Shown here piece by piece: positions 1 through 8,808 of a stretch of 64,000 nt of DNA (positions within the stretch are counted from its first letter, which is position 1; the number at the start of each line of letters is the position of its first letter). The stretch is from Streptomyces finlayi (GTDB taxonomy: Bacteria > Actinomycetota > Actinomycetes > Streptomycetales > Streptomycetaceae), in the NCBI RefSeq assembly GCF_014216315.1, contig NZ_CP045702.1, positions 1,054,001-1,118,000 of the forward strand, in the 5' to 3' direction. The notes beneath the pieces were generated by a model, which did not search any database, was not told where the DNA came from, and saw only the letters and a program-made list of their open reading frames with translations. Both the position numbers and the translations under genes were made by a program.

Positions 1-416
1 GCGGCGACGGAGACGGTGAGCGGGTCCGGCGGTCCGGTGTCTGCGGCTCTGCGCAGGGCGAGGCCCTCCAGTGCGGCGGCGGGGTCGGCCGCCTCGTCGA
101 TCCGCTCGGTGAGCCGGCGTACGTGTGCGGCGGGCCAGAGGTCATCGAGGGCGACCCGCCGGTCCCGCAGTTCGTACGCGGGTACGCCGAAGAAGGTGGG
201 CGCCGTCCCGGGGGCGAACCGGATGCCGGTGCACGGCCCGTCGTACGCGGCCGGCACCTGGAACGCGTGGGTGTCGGGGCCCGCGACGCGTAGCCTGCCG
301 CCGGTCCAGAGCAGGTCCATGCAGCCGTCGGGGAGGACGGGGCGGGCGGTTCCGCCCTGCCGGTTCACCGTCCAGAGCACCGCGCCGGCGAGGCGCGACG
401 CCCGCTCCTCGTACAT
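1..416 (-). CDS. AraC-type transcriptional regulator, N-terminal part (cut by window edge)
   Basis: Reverse-strand reading from ATG 416 stays open for 138 codons to the window edge. The sequence has the N-terminal ligand-sensing style of AraC regulators with a DUF6597-like domain; the segment VLPDGCMDLLW near residues 27-37 is the hallmark. The C-terminal helix-turn-helix would lie outside the window. A G-rich ribosome site (GGGAAGGGG) precedes the ATG. The gene starts 14 bp after the BrkB gene ends on the same strand, so the two are probably co-transcribed. The effector is unknown. Confidence 0.7.
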   Translation of the reverse strand, partial: MYEERASRLAGAVLWTVNRQGGTARPVLPDGCMDLLWTGGRLRVAGPDTHAFQVPAAYDGPCTGIRFAPGTAPTFFGVPAYELRDRRVALDDLWPAAHVRRLTERIDEAADPAAALEGLALRRAADTGPPDPLTVSVA

Positions 417-430
417 CCGGGACCCCTTCC

Positions 431-1579
431 CTACGGGCCTGGTTTCGTCTCACGGTCGCGGGGGCCGTGCAGCCGGGACTTCACGTCGTCCGGCGGCAGG
501 AACCGCGACCACCGCTCCGGGAACTCCGACGGCATGTACACATCGTCGTCCTCGTCCTCGTCGTCGTCCGCCTGCCCGCACGCGGCGGCGGACCAGGTGC
601 GTGCCACGAACTCGGCCGCCTGGGCCGCCCTGGCCCGCTCGTGCGCGGCACGGGCCGCGGCGGTCGCGAGCGAGGGCCAGACCCGGTCGATGGCCGCGTT
701 GACCGCGGCGCCCACCAGCACCGCGAACGCGGAGATACCGATCCACAGCAGGACAGCGATGGGGGCCGCCAACGAGCCGTAGATCGTGGGGCCTTCGACC
801 GTGCTGGTGAGGTAGATGCGCAACAGGAAGCTGCCGACCACCCACATGCCGAGGGCCACCAGCGCCCCCGGCACGTCCTCGATCCACGGCGAACGGACCG
901 GTACCGACACGTGGTAGAGCGTCGTGAGGAACGCGATGGTCAGCAGGATGACCAGGGGCCAGTACAGCACCGCTATGACTTCCGTGCCCCAGGGCACGAA
1001 CTCCACGACCCGGTCGGGGCCGACCACGAGCACGGGCAGCACCACCGCGCCGAGCAGCAGCGCGATGACGTACAGCAGGAAGGCGAGCAGCCGGGTCTTG
1101 ACGATGCCGCGCTCGCCGTCGAGCCCGTACATGACGGTGATCGTGTCGATGAAGACGTTCACCGCCCGTGAGCCGGACCAGAGGGCGATCGCGAAGCCGA
1201 TGGAGATGACGTCGGGCCGGGCGCCCGTCGACACGTCGTCCAGCAGCGGCTTGGCGAAGTCGTTGACCCCACGCTGCGAGAGGACCGTCTGCGCCGCGTT
1301 GAGGATGTTCCGCTCGATGGAGGCGACCGTGGTGGTGGTCGTCCACTCGTCGACGTATCCGAGCAGCCCGATCAGGCCGAGCAGCAGCGGCGGCATGGAC
1401 AGCAGGGTGAAGAACGCCGCCTCGGCCGCGAGGCCGAGGATGCGGTACTCGATGCACGAGTTGACGGTGTCCTTGAGCAATTGCCATGCCATCTGCCGCT
1501 TGGATACGTTGCGGTAGAGGACTCGAGCCCGGTGGAGCCGACCCGAGGGGCGCTCGGGTGTTTCTTTTGCTGCCTGCAC
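431..1579 (-). CDS. YihY/BrkB-family integral membrane protein
   Basis: About 382 residues if the GTG at 1579 is the start. The protein has several hydrophobic spans, including AAFFTLLSMPPLLLGLIGLLGY near residues 55-75 and further spans to about residue 300, then an acidic tail with a DDDEDEDD run. This matches the YihY/virulence factor BrkB family, whose biochemical role is not settled. An AAGGAGG sequence abuts the GTG with almost no spacing, so an ATG at codon 30 (about 1492) is a possible alternative. The gene diverges from aidB across only 17 bp, so the promoters must overlap. Confidence 0.85.
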   Translation of the reverse strand: MQAAKETPERPSGRLHRARVLYRNVSKRQMAWQLLKDTVNSCIEYRILGLAAEAAFFTLLSMPPLLLGLIGLLGYVDEWTTTTTVASIERNILNAAQTVLSQRGVNDFAKPLLDDVSTGARPDVISIGFAIALWSGSRAVNVFIDTITVMYGLDGERGIVKTRLLAFLLYVIALLLGAVVLPVLVVGPDRVVEFVPWGTEVIAVLYWPLVILLTIAFLTTLYHVSVPVRSPWIEDVPGALVALGMWVVGSFLLRIYLTSTVEGPTIYGSLAAPIAVLLWIGISAFAVLVGAAVNAAIDRVWPSLATAAARAAHERARAAQAAEFVARTWSAAACGQADDDEDEDDDVYMPSEFPERWSRFLPPDDVKSRLHGPRDRETKPGP

Positions 1580-1596
1580 CTCCTTACCGTAGCTGT

Positions 1597-3234
1597 ATGG
1601 CAGCCACCACCCACACAGTGACCAACCAGGTTCCGCCGCTGGTCGGCTACGACGTCTTCCGAGCGGATCTCGCCCTCACCGAGGCCGTCGAGCGGCACGT
1701 CGCGCCGGATCTGCTTTCCTCGGTCCGCGAGGATCTCGGGACGCTCGGCCGGTCAGCGGGTTCCGCCCATGCGCAGGAGTGGGGTGCGAACGCGAACGAG
1801 AACCCGCCGAAACTGCGTACGCACGACCGGTACGGCCACCGCGTCGACGAGGTGGACTTCCATCCGTCCTGGCACCGGCTGCTGGGCCACGCGGTCTCGG
1901 CCGGGCTGACCGACGCCTGGGGCAGACCCGCGGGCCACGTCCGGCGCGCGGCCGGTTTCCTGGTGTGGACGCAGAACGACGCGGGCCACGGCTGCCCACT
2001 GTCCATGACCCACGCGGCGGTGCCGGCTCTGCGGACCGACCCGGCGCTGGCCGCCGCGTGGGAGCCGCTGCTGACGGCGAAGGTGTACGAGGAGGGTCTG
2101 CGGCCTCCCCTGGAGAAGGCCGGTGTGCTCGTCGGGATGGGCATGACCGAGAAGCAGGGCGGCACCGACGTGCGGTCCAACACGACGCGGGCCGAGCCGC
2201 TGGCCGGGGACGGTGAGTATCTGCTCACCGGCCACAAGTGGTTCTGTTCGGCGCCGATGTCCGACGCCTTCCTGGTGCTCGCGCAGGCTCCCGGAGGGCT
2301 GACCTGCTTCCTCCTGCCACGGGTCCTGGCGGACGGAACCCGAAATGTGTTCGCCATCCAGCGCCTCAAGGACAAACTGGGCAATAGGTCCAATGCATCC
2401 AGCGAGGTCGAGTTCGACGGCACGTGGGCCCGCCGGGTCGGGGAGGAGGGGCGCGGGGTGCGCACCATCATCGAGATGGTGGCGGCCACCCGGCTGGACT
2501 GCGTGGTCGGTTCGGCCGCGCTGATGCGGCAGGCGGTGGCGCAGGCGATCCATCACACGGCGTACCGCAGCGCGTTCGGCGGCCTCCTCGTCGAGAAGCC
2601 GCTGATGCGCAACGTACTGGCCGATCTGGCAGTGGAGTCGGAGGCGGCGACGACGCTCGCGCTGCGGCTGGCGGCCGCGTACGACGCCGACACGCCGCAG
2701 GAGCGGGCGTTCCTGCGGATCGCCGTGCCCACCGCCAAGTACTGGGTGACGAAGCGGTGCACGACCGTGGTGGGCGAGGCCCTGGAGTGCCTCGGCGGCA
2801 ACGGGTACGTGGAGGAGTCGGGCATGCCCCGCCTGCTCCGCGAGGCTCCGCTCAACTCGATCTGGGAGGGCTCGGGGAACGTACAGGCGCTTGACGTGCT
2901 GCGGGCGCTGCAACGCGAACCGCAGGCGCTCGACGCGTTCCTCCAGGAGATCGGCAAGGCACGGGGCGCCGATCACCGCCTCGACAGGGCGATCAAGGAC
3001 CTGCTCACCGAACTGGCGGACCTGGAAGCCATGGAGGCGCGGGCCAGGCGGCTGGTCGAGCGGATGGCGCTGGTGCTCCAGGGTTCGCTGCTGATCCGCT
3101 GGGCTCCGCCGGAGGTCGCCGACGCGTTCTGCGCGTCACGGCTGGGCGGGGACTGGGGGTCGGCCTTCGGGACGCTTCCGCACCAACTCGATCTGGCCTC
3201 GGTGGTGGAGCGCGCACGGGCCTACGACCGGTAG
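1597..3234 (+). CDS. aidB: AidB-type acyl-CoA dehydrogenase family flavoprotein
   Basis: 545 residues, close to the 541 of E. coli AidB. The start is ATG 1597; an in-frame upstream extension lacks a good ribosome site and overlaps the divergent gene. The N-terminal region carries WGANANENPPKLRTHDRYG, and VGMGMTEKQGGTDVRSNTT near residues 180-200 is the AidB-specific version of the acyl-CoA dehydrogenase flavin loop. ECLGGNGYVEESGMPRLLRE near residue 395 is the C-terminal dehydrogenase signature. The family binds FAD and DNA and is linked to alkylation damage; the true substrate is unresolved. No Ada-type regulator is beside it. Confidence 0.92.
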   Translation: MAATTHTVTNQVPPLVGYDVFRADLALTEAVERHVAPDLLSSVREDLGTLGRSAGSAHAQEWGANANENPPKLRTHDRYGHRVDEVDFHPSWHRLLGHAVSAGLTDAWGRPAGHVRRAAGFLVWTQNDAGHGCPLSMTHAAVPALRTDPALAAAWEPLLTAKVYEEGLRPPLEKAGVLVGMGMTEKQGGTDVRSNTTRAEPLAGDGEYLLTGHKWFCSAPMSDAFLVLAQAPGGLTCFLLPRVLADGTRNVFAIQRLKDKLGNRSNASSEVEFDGTWARRVGEEGRGVRTIIEMVAATRLDCVVGSAALMRQAVAQAIHHTAYRSAFGGLLVEKPLMRNVLADLAVESEAATTLALRLAAAYDADTPQERAFLRIAVPTAKYWVTKRCTTVVGEALECLGGNGYVEESGMPRLLREAPLNSIWEGSGNVQALDVLRALQREPQALDAFLQEIGKARGADHRLDRAIKDLLTELADLEAMEARARRLVERMALVLQGSLLIRWAPPEVADAFCASRLGGDWGSAFGTLPHQLDLASVVERARAYDR

Positions 3235-3254
3235 GACGGCCCGGGAGGAAGCCA

Positions 3255-3292
3255 TGGAGGGTGGTGCTGCGCCGACACGGCACCACCCTCCA
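3255..3292 (+). terminator. Rho-independent-like terminator after aidB
   Basis: Perfect 13-bp arms (TGGAGGGTGGTGC and its complement) around a 12-nt loop, 20 bp after the aidB stop. Confidence 0.75.
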
Positions 3293-3380
3293 CGCTTGTT
3301 CCACACCTGACCACGGGACACAGGGCCCCGCGCCGCGGTGTTCCGCCACTCTCGTCCTGAGCTGTACCCGCTGACCAGAG

Positions 3381-3400
3381 TTGCAAGGGGTTGCAAGGGT
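3381..3400 (+). promoter_or_regulatory. Tandem TTGCAAGGG repeat upstream of the GAF regulator
   Basis: TTGCAAGGGG is followed directly by TTGCAAGGGT, so the TTGCAA cores are 10 bp (one helical turn) apart. The site is about 117 bp before the start at 3517. It could be an operator or activator site; this rests on position and repetition only. Confidence 0.25.
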
Positions 3401-3516
3401 TGATGACATGCGGCCCGGGACAGCGGGAGGATGGACCCGTCCGGCCGCCCCGGCCGTACAGCGGGCCCCCACCCCGCGGATTGAACACGGGAAAGAGCGA
3501 TGAGGGGGAACGAGTG

Positions 3517-4725
3517 ATGCGGACCAGCCGAGCCGGGCAGCCGCGCGGGGCCGCCCCGCGTGCGGAGATCGACGCCTCGTGGGACCGGGTGGCGCGCAGC
3601 GGCGTCGACCCGGAGCAGTCGACCGAGAGCGAGCTGCTGGGATCGAACGAGATCGAGCACCGGCGCACCTCCTCCGCGCTCGGTGAGGTGATGCCGCTGC
3701 TGCGCGACAGTCTGGCCTCCATCGCGGACGCCTCGCAGCAGATCATGGTGCTCACCGATGCGGACGGCCGGGTGCTGTGGCGCCAGGGCCACCCGAGGGT
3801 GCTGCGCCAGGCCGACGGCGTCTGTCTGGAGGAAGGGGCCGCGTGGTCGGAGACGACCACGGGCACCAACGCCATCGGCACGGCCCTCGCCACGCGCAAG
3901 CCGATCCAGGTGCACTCGGCCGAGCACTTCGTGCGCTCGCTGCACAACTGGACCTGCGCCGCCGCCCCCGTACGCGATCCCCGGGACGGCAAGCTCGTCG
4001 GCATCCTGGACATCAGCGGACCGGCCCGCACCTTCCATCCGGCCACGCTGGCACTGGTCGACTCGGTGGCCAGGCTCACCGAGAGCGAGCTGCGGATGCG
4101 GCACATCGTCTCGATCGAGCGGCTGAGGTCGGTTGCCGCGCCGATTCTCTGCCGGCTGAGCGGCCGCGCCATGGCCGTCGACGGCCATGGCTGGCTGGCC
4201 GCGGTCACCGGGATGCCGCCGGTGGACCGGCTGCCTCTTCCGAAGTCCATGCGGGCGGGCCAGGTATGGCTGCCGTCGCTGGGCATGTGCCGGGTGGAGC
4301 CGCTGCCCGGCGGCTGGCTGCTGGAGGTGGCGGACGCGGACCTCGACGGCCCGCCGCGCCGGTTGGTGCTGGATCTGAGCAGGGCCCGGGGACTGTCGGT
4401 CCATGTGATCAACCCGGTGGGCACCTGGACGCAGCGGCTCTCGCCGCGCCACGCGGAGCTGCTGTACGCGCTGGCGCTGCACCCCGAGGGCCGCACGGCG
4501 GCGGAGCTGGCGCAGGATCTCTTCGGGGACGCGACGAGGACGGTGACGGTCCGGGCGGAGATCTCACGGCTGCGGCGCCATCTCGTGGAGGTGCTGGGGC
4601 ACCGTCCGTACCGCTTCGGCGACGGGGTGGAGGTGGAGGTCGTGCACCCGGAGGATCCGGGTGATCTGCTGCCGCACTCGAAGGCGCCGGTGGTCGTGGG
4701 GGCGCGGGGCTCCGCGAGCCGGTAG
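3517..4725 (+). CDS. GAF-domain transcriptional regulator (AcoR-like sensor, C-terminal winged helix)
   Basis: 402 residues from ATG 3517, preceded by a purine-rich GAGGGGGAA; GTG 3514 is an alternative. Residues about 55-195 resemble the GAF sensor of AcoR-type regulators: MVLTDADGRVLWRQGH, then WSETTTGTNAIGTALA, then a conserved HNWTCAAAPVRDP. The C-terminal 75 residues (LSPRHAELLYALALHPEG onward) look like a winged-helix DNA-binding domain. No sigma-54 AAA domain is present, so this is not a canonical enhancer-binding protein. Streptomyces homologues often sit near alcohol or aldehyde oxidation genes; none is visible here. Confidence 0.75.
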   Translation: MRTSRAGQPRGAAPRAEIDASWDRVARSGVDPEQSTESELLGSNEIEHRRTSSALGEVMPLLRDSLASIADASQQIMVLTDADGRVLWRQGHPRVLRQADGVCLEEGAAWSETTTGTNAIGTALATRKPIQVHSAEHFVRSLHNWTCAAAPVRDPRDGKLVGILDISGPARTFHPATLALVDSVARLTESELRMRHIVSIERLRSVAAPILCRLSGRAMAVDGHGWLAAVTGMPPVDRLPLPKSMRAGQVWLPSLGMCRVEPLPGGWLLEVADADLDGPPRRLVLDLSRARGLSVHVINPVGTWTQRLSPRHAELLYALALHPEGRTAAELAQDLFGDATRTVTVRAEISRLRRHLVEVLGHRPYRFGDGVEVEVVHPEDPGDLLPHSKAPVVVGARGSASR

Positions 4726-4811
4726 GACGGCACCGCCAGGCCATCTTGTCATGTACAGAACTTGCCGCGACTCTGGTTCCCACCATGTATCCATGCGCGT
4801 AGACCTTTCCC

Positions 4812-4846
4812 TTCCTCCGGGAACGGCCTGTGCCCCGCCGGAGGAA
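4812..4846 (+). promoter_or_regulatory. 5'-UTR hairpin covering the ribosome site of the M23 peptidase
   Basis: TTCCTCCGG (4812-4820) and CCGGAGGAA (4838-4846) are perfect complements across a 17-nt loop. The right arm is the Shine-Dalgarno of the gene starting at 4854, so the folded mRNA would hide it. Confidence 0.5.
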
Positions 4847-4853
4847 TCAGCTG

Positions 4854-6098
4854 ATGTCGCATCGAAGACGCCCCACCTCGTCCCTCACGAGAATGGTGAC
4901 GACCCTGGCACTGGCGGCGGCGAGCACGCTGCTCGCCGCCGGTTCGTCCACGGCCGCCGAACCGGCAGCGGTGGCGGCCGCCACCGGCCCCGAGGCCGCC
5001 GTGACCGACCACCTGCACGAGCGCGGGCAGCAGCGGGCCGGCGCCTTGGCCTCCGGTGACCGGCCGGTCGTCAAGGTGACGCGCGAGGCGGGGGCCTGGG
5101 CCCACGGCACCGCCGTCCTGGCCACGGAACCCGGGTCCGACCGGATGCCGGAGGGCTGGCTGTTCATCGCCCACCGGGACGGGGGCTCCTGGCAGGTCGC
5201 GTTCGACGGCGAACCGCGGTTCGCCGAGCTCTCGGCCCGCTCCACCCTCACGAGGGCCGCCGAGAAGCCGCTCTTCGCGGAGCAGGACGGCAGGCAGGTG
5301 TCCGCCGCGGGCAGGCCTGGCGTCACCACCGGAATCACCCCGCTCGCCGGCAGCGACTTCCGTACGGGCATGGCCCTGCCCTGGGCCAATGGCCAGACCT
5401 GGACCATGACCTCCGGGCCGCACGGCTGGGGAGGCTCGGAGGCCCCCTGGAGTTCGATGGACTTCGCGGGCGGCGACCAGACGGTGCGCGCGACGCGCGG
5501 AGGCACCGCGTACACCATGTGCACGGGCTGGATCCGGGTCATCCACGACCGCGGCTACTCCACGGACTACTACCACCTGTGGAGCAGCGTCAACGTCAAC
5601 GGAGCCGCCGTGGGCGCCGGTGCCTACCTCGGCTACACGGGCACGGACGTCACCTGCGGCGGCGCGGCGTCCGGACGCCATGTCCACTTCGGGCTGCGGC
5701 AGAACAGCGCCTACGTCGGACTCGCCGGCCATGGGCTCGGCAAGTGGTCCATGGAGAACGGCGGCTCCGCCTACCAGGGCTCCGCGCTGCACGGCAGCGC
5801 GCGCGTGGTGGCCCCGGGCAACCTCTACAACTACGGCGCCCTCGGTCTGAACCAGGGCGTCATCGATGCCAACGGCGGCGGTTCGGTCAACAAGCGCACG
5901 GGCCCGGGCACCGGATACGGCCTCAGCGGATCGGTGGCGGACGGCGCCACGGTCACGGTCTCCTGCTCCAGCAACGGCACCTCGCACACGGGCCGCTACG
6001 GCACCTCGAGTCTCTGGAACAGACTCTCGGACGGTACGTGGGTGAGCGACGCGTACATGTGGACGGGCGTCAACGGAACCATCAACGGTTACTGCTGA
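4854..6098 (+). CDS. Secreted M23-family (lysostaphin-like) peptidase with C-terminal SH3-like domain
   Basis: 414 residues from ATG 4854, eight bases after GGAGGAA. A signal peptide (RRR followed by a hydrophobic Ala/Leu run ending STAA) covers residues 1-36. The M23 metallopeptidase domain spans about 160-320, with the HxH zinc motif GRHVHFGL and an upstream zinc-ligand region around GPHGWGGSE and SMDFAGG. The last 75 residues (VNKRTGPGTGYGLSGSVADG and a WVSDAYMWTG repeat end) look like an SH3b domain that binds peptidoglycan. It probably cleaves cell-wall cross-bridges during growth or sporulation. A strong terminator follows. Confidence 0.88.
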   Translation: MSHRRRPTSSLTRMVTTLALAAASTLLAAGSSTAAEPAAVAAATGPEAAVTDHLHERGQQRAGALASGDRPVVKVTREAGAWAHGTAVLATEPGSDRMPEGWLFIAHRDGGSWQVAFDGEPRFAELSARSTLTRAAEKPLFAEQDGRQVSAAGRPGVTTGITPLAGSDFRTGMALPWANGQTWTMTSGPHGWGGSEAPWSSMDFAGGDQTVRATRGGTAYTMCTGWIRVIHDRGYSTDYYHLWSSVNVNGAAVGAGAYLGYTGTDVTCGGAASGRHVHFGLRQNSAYVGLAGHGLGKWSMENGGSAYQGSALHGSARVVAPGNLYNYGALGLNQGVIDANGGGSVNKRTGPGTGYGLSGSVADGATVTVSCSSNGTSHTGRYGTSSLWNRLSDGTWVSDAYMWTGVNGTINGYC

Positions 6099-6110
6099 GC
6101 CGCACCGGCG

Positions 6111-6149
6111 GCCAGGGCGGGTCCGGGGTCCCCGGACCCGCCTTGGCCG
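6111..6149 (+). terminator. Terminator after the M23 peptidase
   Basis: 19-nt arms with a single mismatch (6111-6129 and 6131-6149), starting 12 bp after the stop codon. Confidence 0.8.
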
Positions 6150-6177
6150 GAATCGAACGGCATGATTCCCTGGCCGT

Positions 6178-6780
6178 ATGAGCATGAGCACCCCGTCGCG
6201 CCTCGCCGCTGCCACCACCCCGGTGACCATCTGGTCCCTGGAGCAGACCTCGCCCGCCGATCTGCGGCCCTCCGCCACCTCCGGCGACGAGGTGCGGGTC
6301 GTACGCTCCGAGCGGCCGTCGCCCGAGTTCAGCCGGTTCCTCTACACGGCGGTCGGCGGCGACATCCGGTGGACGGACCGGCTGGGAATGTCGTACGCAC
6401 AGTGGCAGGAGACCCTGGACCGGCCCGGCGTCGAGACGTGGGTGGCGTACGAGAACGGCACCCCGGCCGGATACGTGGAGCTCGATCCGCAGGCCGAGGG
6501 CGTCGTGGAGATCATGTACTTCGGACTGATTCCGGCCTTCCGGGGACGGCGCATCGGCGGGCACCTCCTCTCGGTGGGCGTGGCACGCGCCTGGGACCTG
6601 GCCGAGCGCTGGCCGGAGCGGACACCGACGAAGCGGGTCTGGCTCCACACCTGCTCCGAGGACGGCCCGCACGCGATGGACAACTATCTGCGCCGGGGTT
6701 TCCGTCTCTTCGACACCCGGATCGAACAGGAGACCACGGTGGAGACGCCCGGTCCCTGGCCCGGCGCACACACCGCCTGA
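6178..6780 (+). CDS. GNAT-family N-acetyltransferase
   Basis: 200 residues from ATG 6178 (ATG 6184 also possible). The acetyl-CoA-binding signature IMYFGLIPAFRGRRIGGHLL lies near residues 120-139, with a C-terminal NYLRRGFRLF. It transfers acetyl from acetyl-CoA to an unknown amine. It stands between a strong terminator and the sulfur leader, so it is probably a single-gene unit. Confidence 0.85.
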   Translation: MSMSTPSRLAAATTPVTIWSLEQTSPADLRPSATSGDEVRVVRSERPSPEFSRFLYTAVGGDIRWTDRLGMSYAQWQETLDRPGVETWVAYENGTPAGYVELDPQAEGVVEIMYFGLIPAFRGRRIGGHLLSVGVARAWDLAERWPERTPTKRVWLHTCSEDGPHAMDNYLRRGFRLFDTRIEQETTVETPGPWPGAHTA

Positions 6781-6911
6781 GGCGGCCCGGCGGCAGTGCG
6801 GAAGTGCGAGCGGGAGTGACGGACGACACAGGATCTCATTCTTCGAGACCATGTCGTCCACATCGTGGATCGTGGTGGACTGCCCCGAACTGCGCGTGAC
6901 ACGCTTCCGTC

Positions 6912-6995
6912 ATGCCTGGAACTGGAATTGCCTTGGTGAGTCGGCGGCACGTCGACCTCGGCCGCATGTCCAGCGCCATCTGTCCGGCCGGCTGA
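6912..6995 (+). CDS. Putative regulatory leader peptide of the sulfur-assimilation operon (27 aa)
   Basis: An ATG-started 27-codon frame 115 bp before the sulfite reductase gene. Its core RRHVDLGRMSSAIC matches the short actinobacterial leader peptides found upstream of sulfur-uptake and cysteine genes, which place a cysteine codon close to the end. No Shine-Dalgarno is visible before the ATG, which fits a leaderless mRNA. A stem-loop follows at 7030-7075. Ribosome stalling at the near-terminal Cys codon could sense Cys-tRNA and set downstream expression; that mechanism is inferred, by analogy with cysteine-responsive leaders described in mycobacteria. Confidence 0.75.
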   Translation: MPGTGIALVSRRHVDLGRMSSAICPAG

Positions 6996-7029
6996 GACAC
7001 CCAGCACCGCCGAGATCCCGTTACCTCTG

Positions 7030-7075
7030 CTGACCCTGCGCACCGCCGCGCCTTCCGCGCGAGTGTGCAGGTCAG
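7030..7075 (+). promoter_or_regulatory. Candidate attenuator stem-loop between leader peptide and sulfite reductase
   Basis: CTGACCCTGCGCAC (7030-7043) pairs with GTGTGCAGGTCAG (7063-7075) with one bulge and one G-U pair. The loop carries an inner CGCG/CGCG stem. It lies 35 bp after the leader stop and 36 bp before the sulfite reductase start. Confidence 0.5.
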
Positions 7076-7110
7076 AGCCGCCCTCCCGCAGTCCCGAAGG
7101 ACGTATTGTC

Positions 7111-8808
7111 ATGGCCGCCACCCCGGAACAGCCTGCGACCACCGCGCCACGCCGCAAGCCCGGACGCCACCGCGGCGAGGGCCAGTGGGCGATGGGGCAC
7201 TTCACCCCGCTCAACGGGAACGAGCAGTTCAAGAAGGACGACGACAGTCTCAACGTGCGGACACGTATTGAGACGATCTACTCCAAGCGCGGATTCGACT
7301 CGATCGACCCCAACGACCTTCGTGGACGGATGCGCTGGTGGGGTCTGTACACCCAGCGCAAGCCCGGCATCGACGGTGGCAAGACGGCGATCCTGGAGCC
7401 GGAGGAGCTGGACGACCGGTTCTTCATGCTCCGGGTCCGGATCGACGGCGGCCGGCTGACGGCCGCTCAGCTCCGGGTCATCGGCGAGATCTCGCAGGAG
7501 TACGCGCGGGGCACCGCCGACATCACCGACCGGCAGAACGTCCAGCTGCACTGGATCCGCATCGAGGACGTTCCCGCGATCTGGGAGAAGCTGGAGGCCG
7601 TCGGGCTCTCCACCACCGAGGCCTGCGGCGACTGCCCCCGTGTGATCATCGGGTCCCCGGTGGCGGGGATCGCCGCCGACGAGATCATCGACGGCACGCC
7701 GGCCGTCGACGAGATCCACGACCGGTACATCGGCAGCCCCGAGTTCTCGAACCTGCCCCGCAAGTTCAAGACCGCCATCTCCGGTTCGCCGGTGCAGGAC
7801 GTGGTCCACGAGATCAACGACATCGCGTTCGTCGGCGTCGACCACCCCGAGCACGGCCCCGGCTTCGACGTCTGGGTCGGCGGCGGGCTCTCCACCAACC
7901 CGAGGCTCGCGGAACGGCTCGGCACCTGGGTGCCGCTCGACGAGGTCCCGGACGTCTGGGCCGGAGTCGTCGGCATCTTCCGCGACTACGGCTACCGCCG
8001 GCTGCGGACCCGCGCCCGCCTGAAGTTCCTGATGGCCGACTGGGGCCCCGTCAAGTTCCGTCAGGTACTGGAGGACGAGTACCTCAAGCGCCCGATGCTG
8101 GACGGCCCCGCCCCGGCCCAGCCCTCCTCCCGCTGGCGCGACCACATCGGTGTCCACAAGCAGCGGGACGGCCGGTTCTACGTCGGCTTCGCCCCGCGCG
8201 TCGGACGCGTGGACGGCTCCACCCTGTCGAAGATCGCCGACCTCGCGGCCGCGCACGGCTCGGACCGGCTCCGTACCACCGTCGAGCAGAAGATGCTCAT
8301 CCTCGATGTGGAGCAGGACCAGCTCGACTCACTGGTCTCAGGTCTGGAAGCGCTCGACTTCCAGGTGAAGCCTTCGCCGTTCCGGCGGGGCACGATGGCC
8401 TGCACCGGCATCGAGTTCTGCAAGCTGGCGATCGTCGAGACGAAGGCGCGCGGTGCCTCGCTCATCGACGAACTGGAGCGCCGCATGCCGGACTTCGAGG
8501 AGCCGCTGACGATCAACATCAACGGCTGCCCGAACGCCTGCGCCCGCATCCAGACGGCCGACATCGGGCTCAAGGGCCAGCTCATGCTCGACGAGGACGG
8601 CAACCAGGTCGAGGGCTACCAGGTGCACCTCGGTGGCGCGCTCGGACTGGAAGCCGGATTCGGCCGCAAGGTCCGGGGTCTCAAGGTCACGTCGGCCGAA
8701 CTGCCCGACTACGTCGAGCGCGTGCTCGGCCGTTTCCAGGAGGAGCGCGAGGCCGACGAGCGCTTCGCGACCTGGGCCGCCCGCGCCGGTGCGGAGTCGC
8801 TGTCATGA
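7111..8808 (+). CDS. sirA: Ferredoxin-dependent assimilatory sulfite reductase (nitrite/sulfite reductase family)
   Basis: 565 residues from ATG 7111, nine bases after GAAGGA. It reduces sulfite to sulfide with six electrons, using a coupled siroheme and [4Fe-4S] cluster. The cluster ligands are visible as C431-x5-C437 (ACTGIEFC) and C473-x3-C477 (NGCPNAC). Two ferredoxin-like half-domains and two siroheme-binding halves (TDRQNVQLHWI and TACGDCPR-type segments) follow the usual tandem layout. The operon context (cysHCDN, siroheme chelatase) supports sulfite rather than nitrite as substrate. It overlaps the next gene by an ATGA. Confidence 0.92.
   Translation: MAATPEQPATTAPRRKPGRHRGEGQWAMGHFTPLNGNEQFKKDDDSLNVRTRIETIYSKRGFDSIDPNDLRGRMRWWGLYTQRKPGIDGGKTAILEPEELDDRFFMLRVRIDGGRLTAAQLRVIGEISQEYARGTADITDRQNVQLHWIRIEDVPAIWEKLEAVGLSTTEACGDCPRVIIGSPVAGIAADEIIDGTPAVDEIHDRYIGSPEFSNLPRKFKTAISGSPVQDVVHEINDIAFVGVDHPEHGPGFDVWVGGGLSTNPRLAERLGTWVPLDEVPDVWAGVVGIFRDYGYRRLRTRARLKFLMADWGPVKFRQVLEDEYLKRPMLDGPAPAQPSSRWRDHIGVHKQRDGRFYVGFAPRVGRVDGSTLSKIADLAAAHGSDRLRTTVEQKMLILDVEQDQLDSLVSGLEALDFQVKPSPFRRGTMACTGIEFCKLAIVETKARGASLIDELERRMPDFEEPLTININGCPNACARIQTADIGLKGQLMLDEDGNQVEGYQVHLGGALGLEAGFGRKVRGLKVTSAELPDYVERVLGRFQEEREADERFATWAARAGAESLS

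Noticed and set aside
4726..4853. c-di-AMP (ydaO) riboswitch before the wall peptidase
   Set aside because: The leader is only about 128 bp and shows just one simple hairpin; the conserved ydaO core was not seen.
6851..7033. 60-codon frame covering the sulfur leader region
   Set aside because: It overlaps the better-supported 27-codon leader in another frame and shows no conserved pattern or ribosome site.
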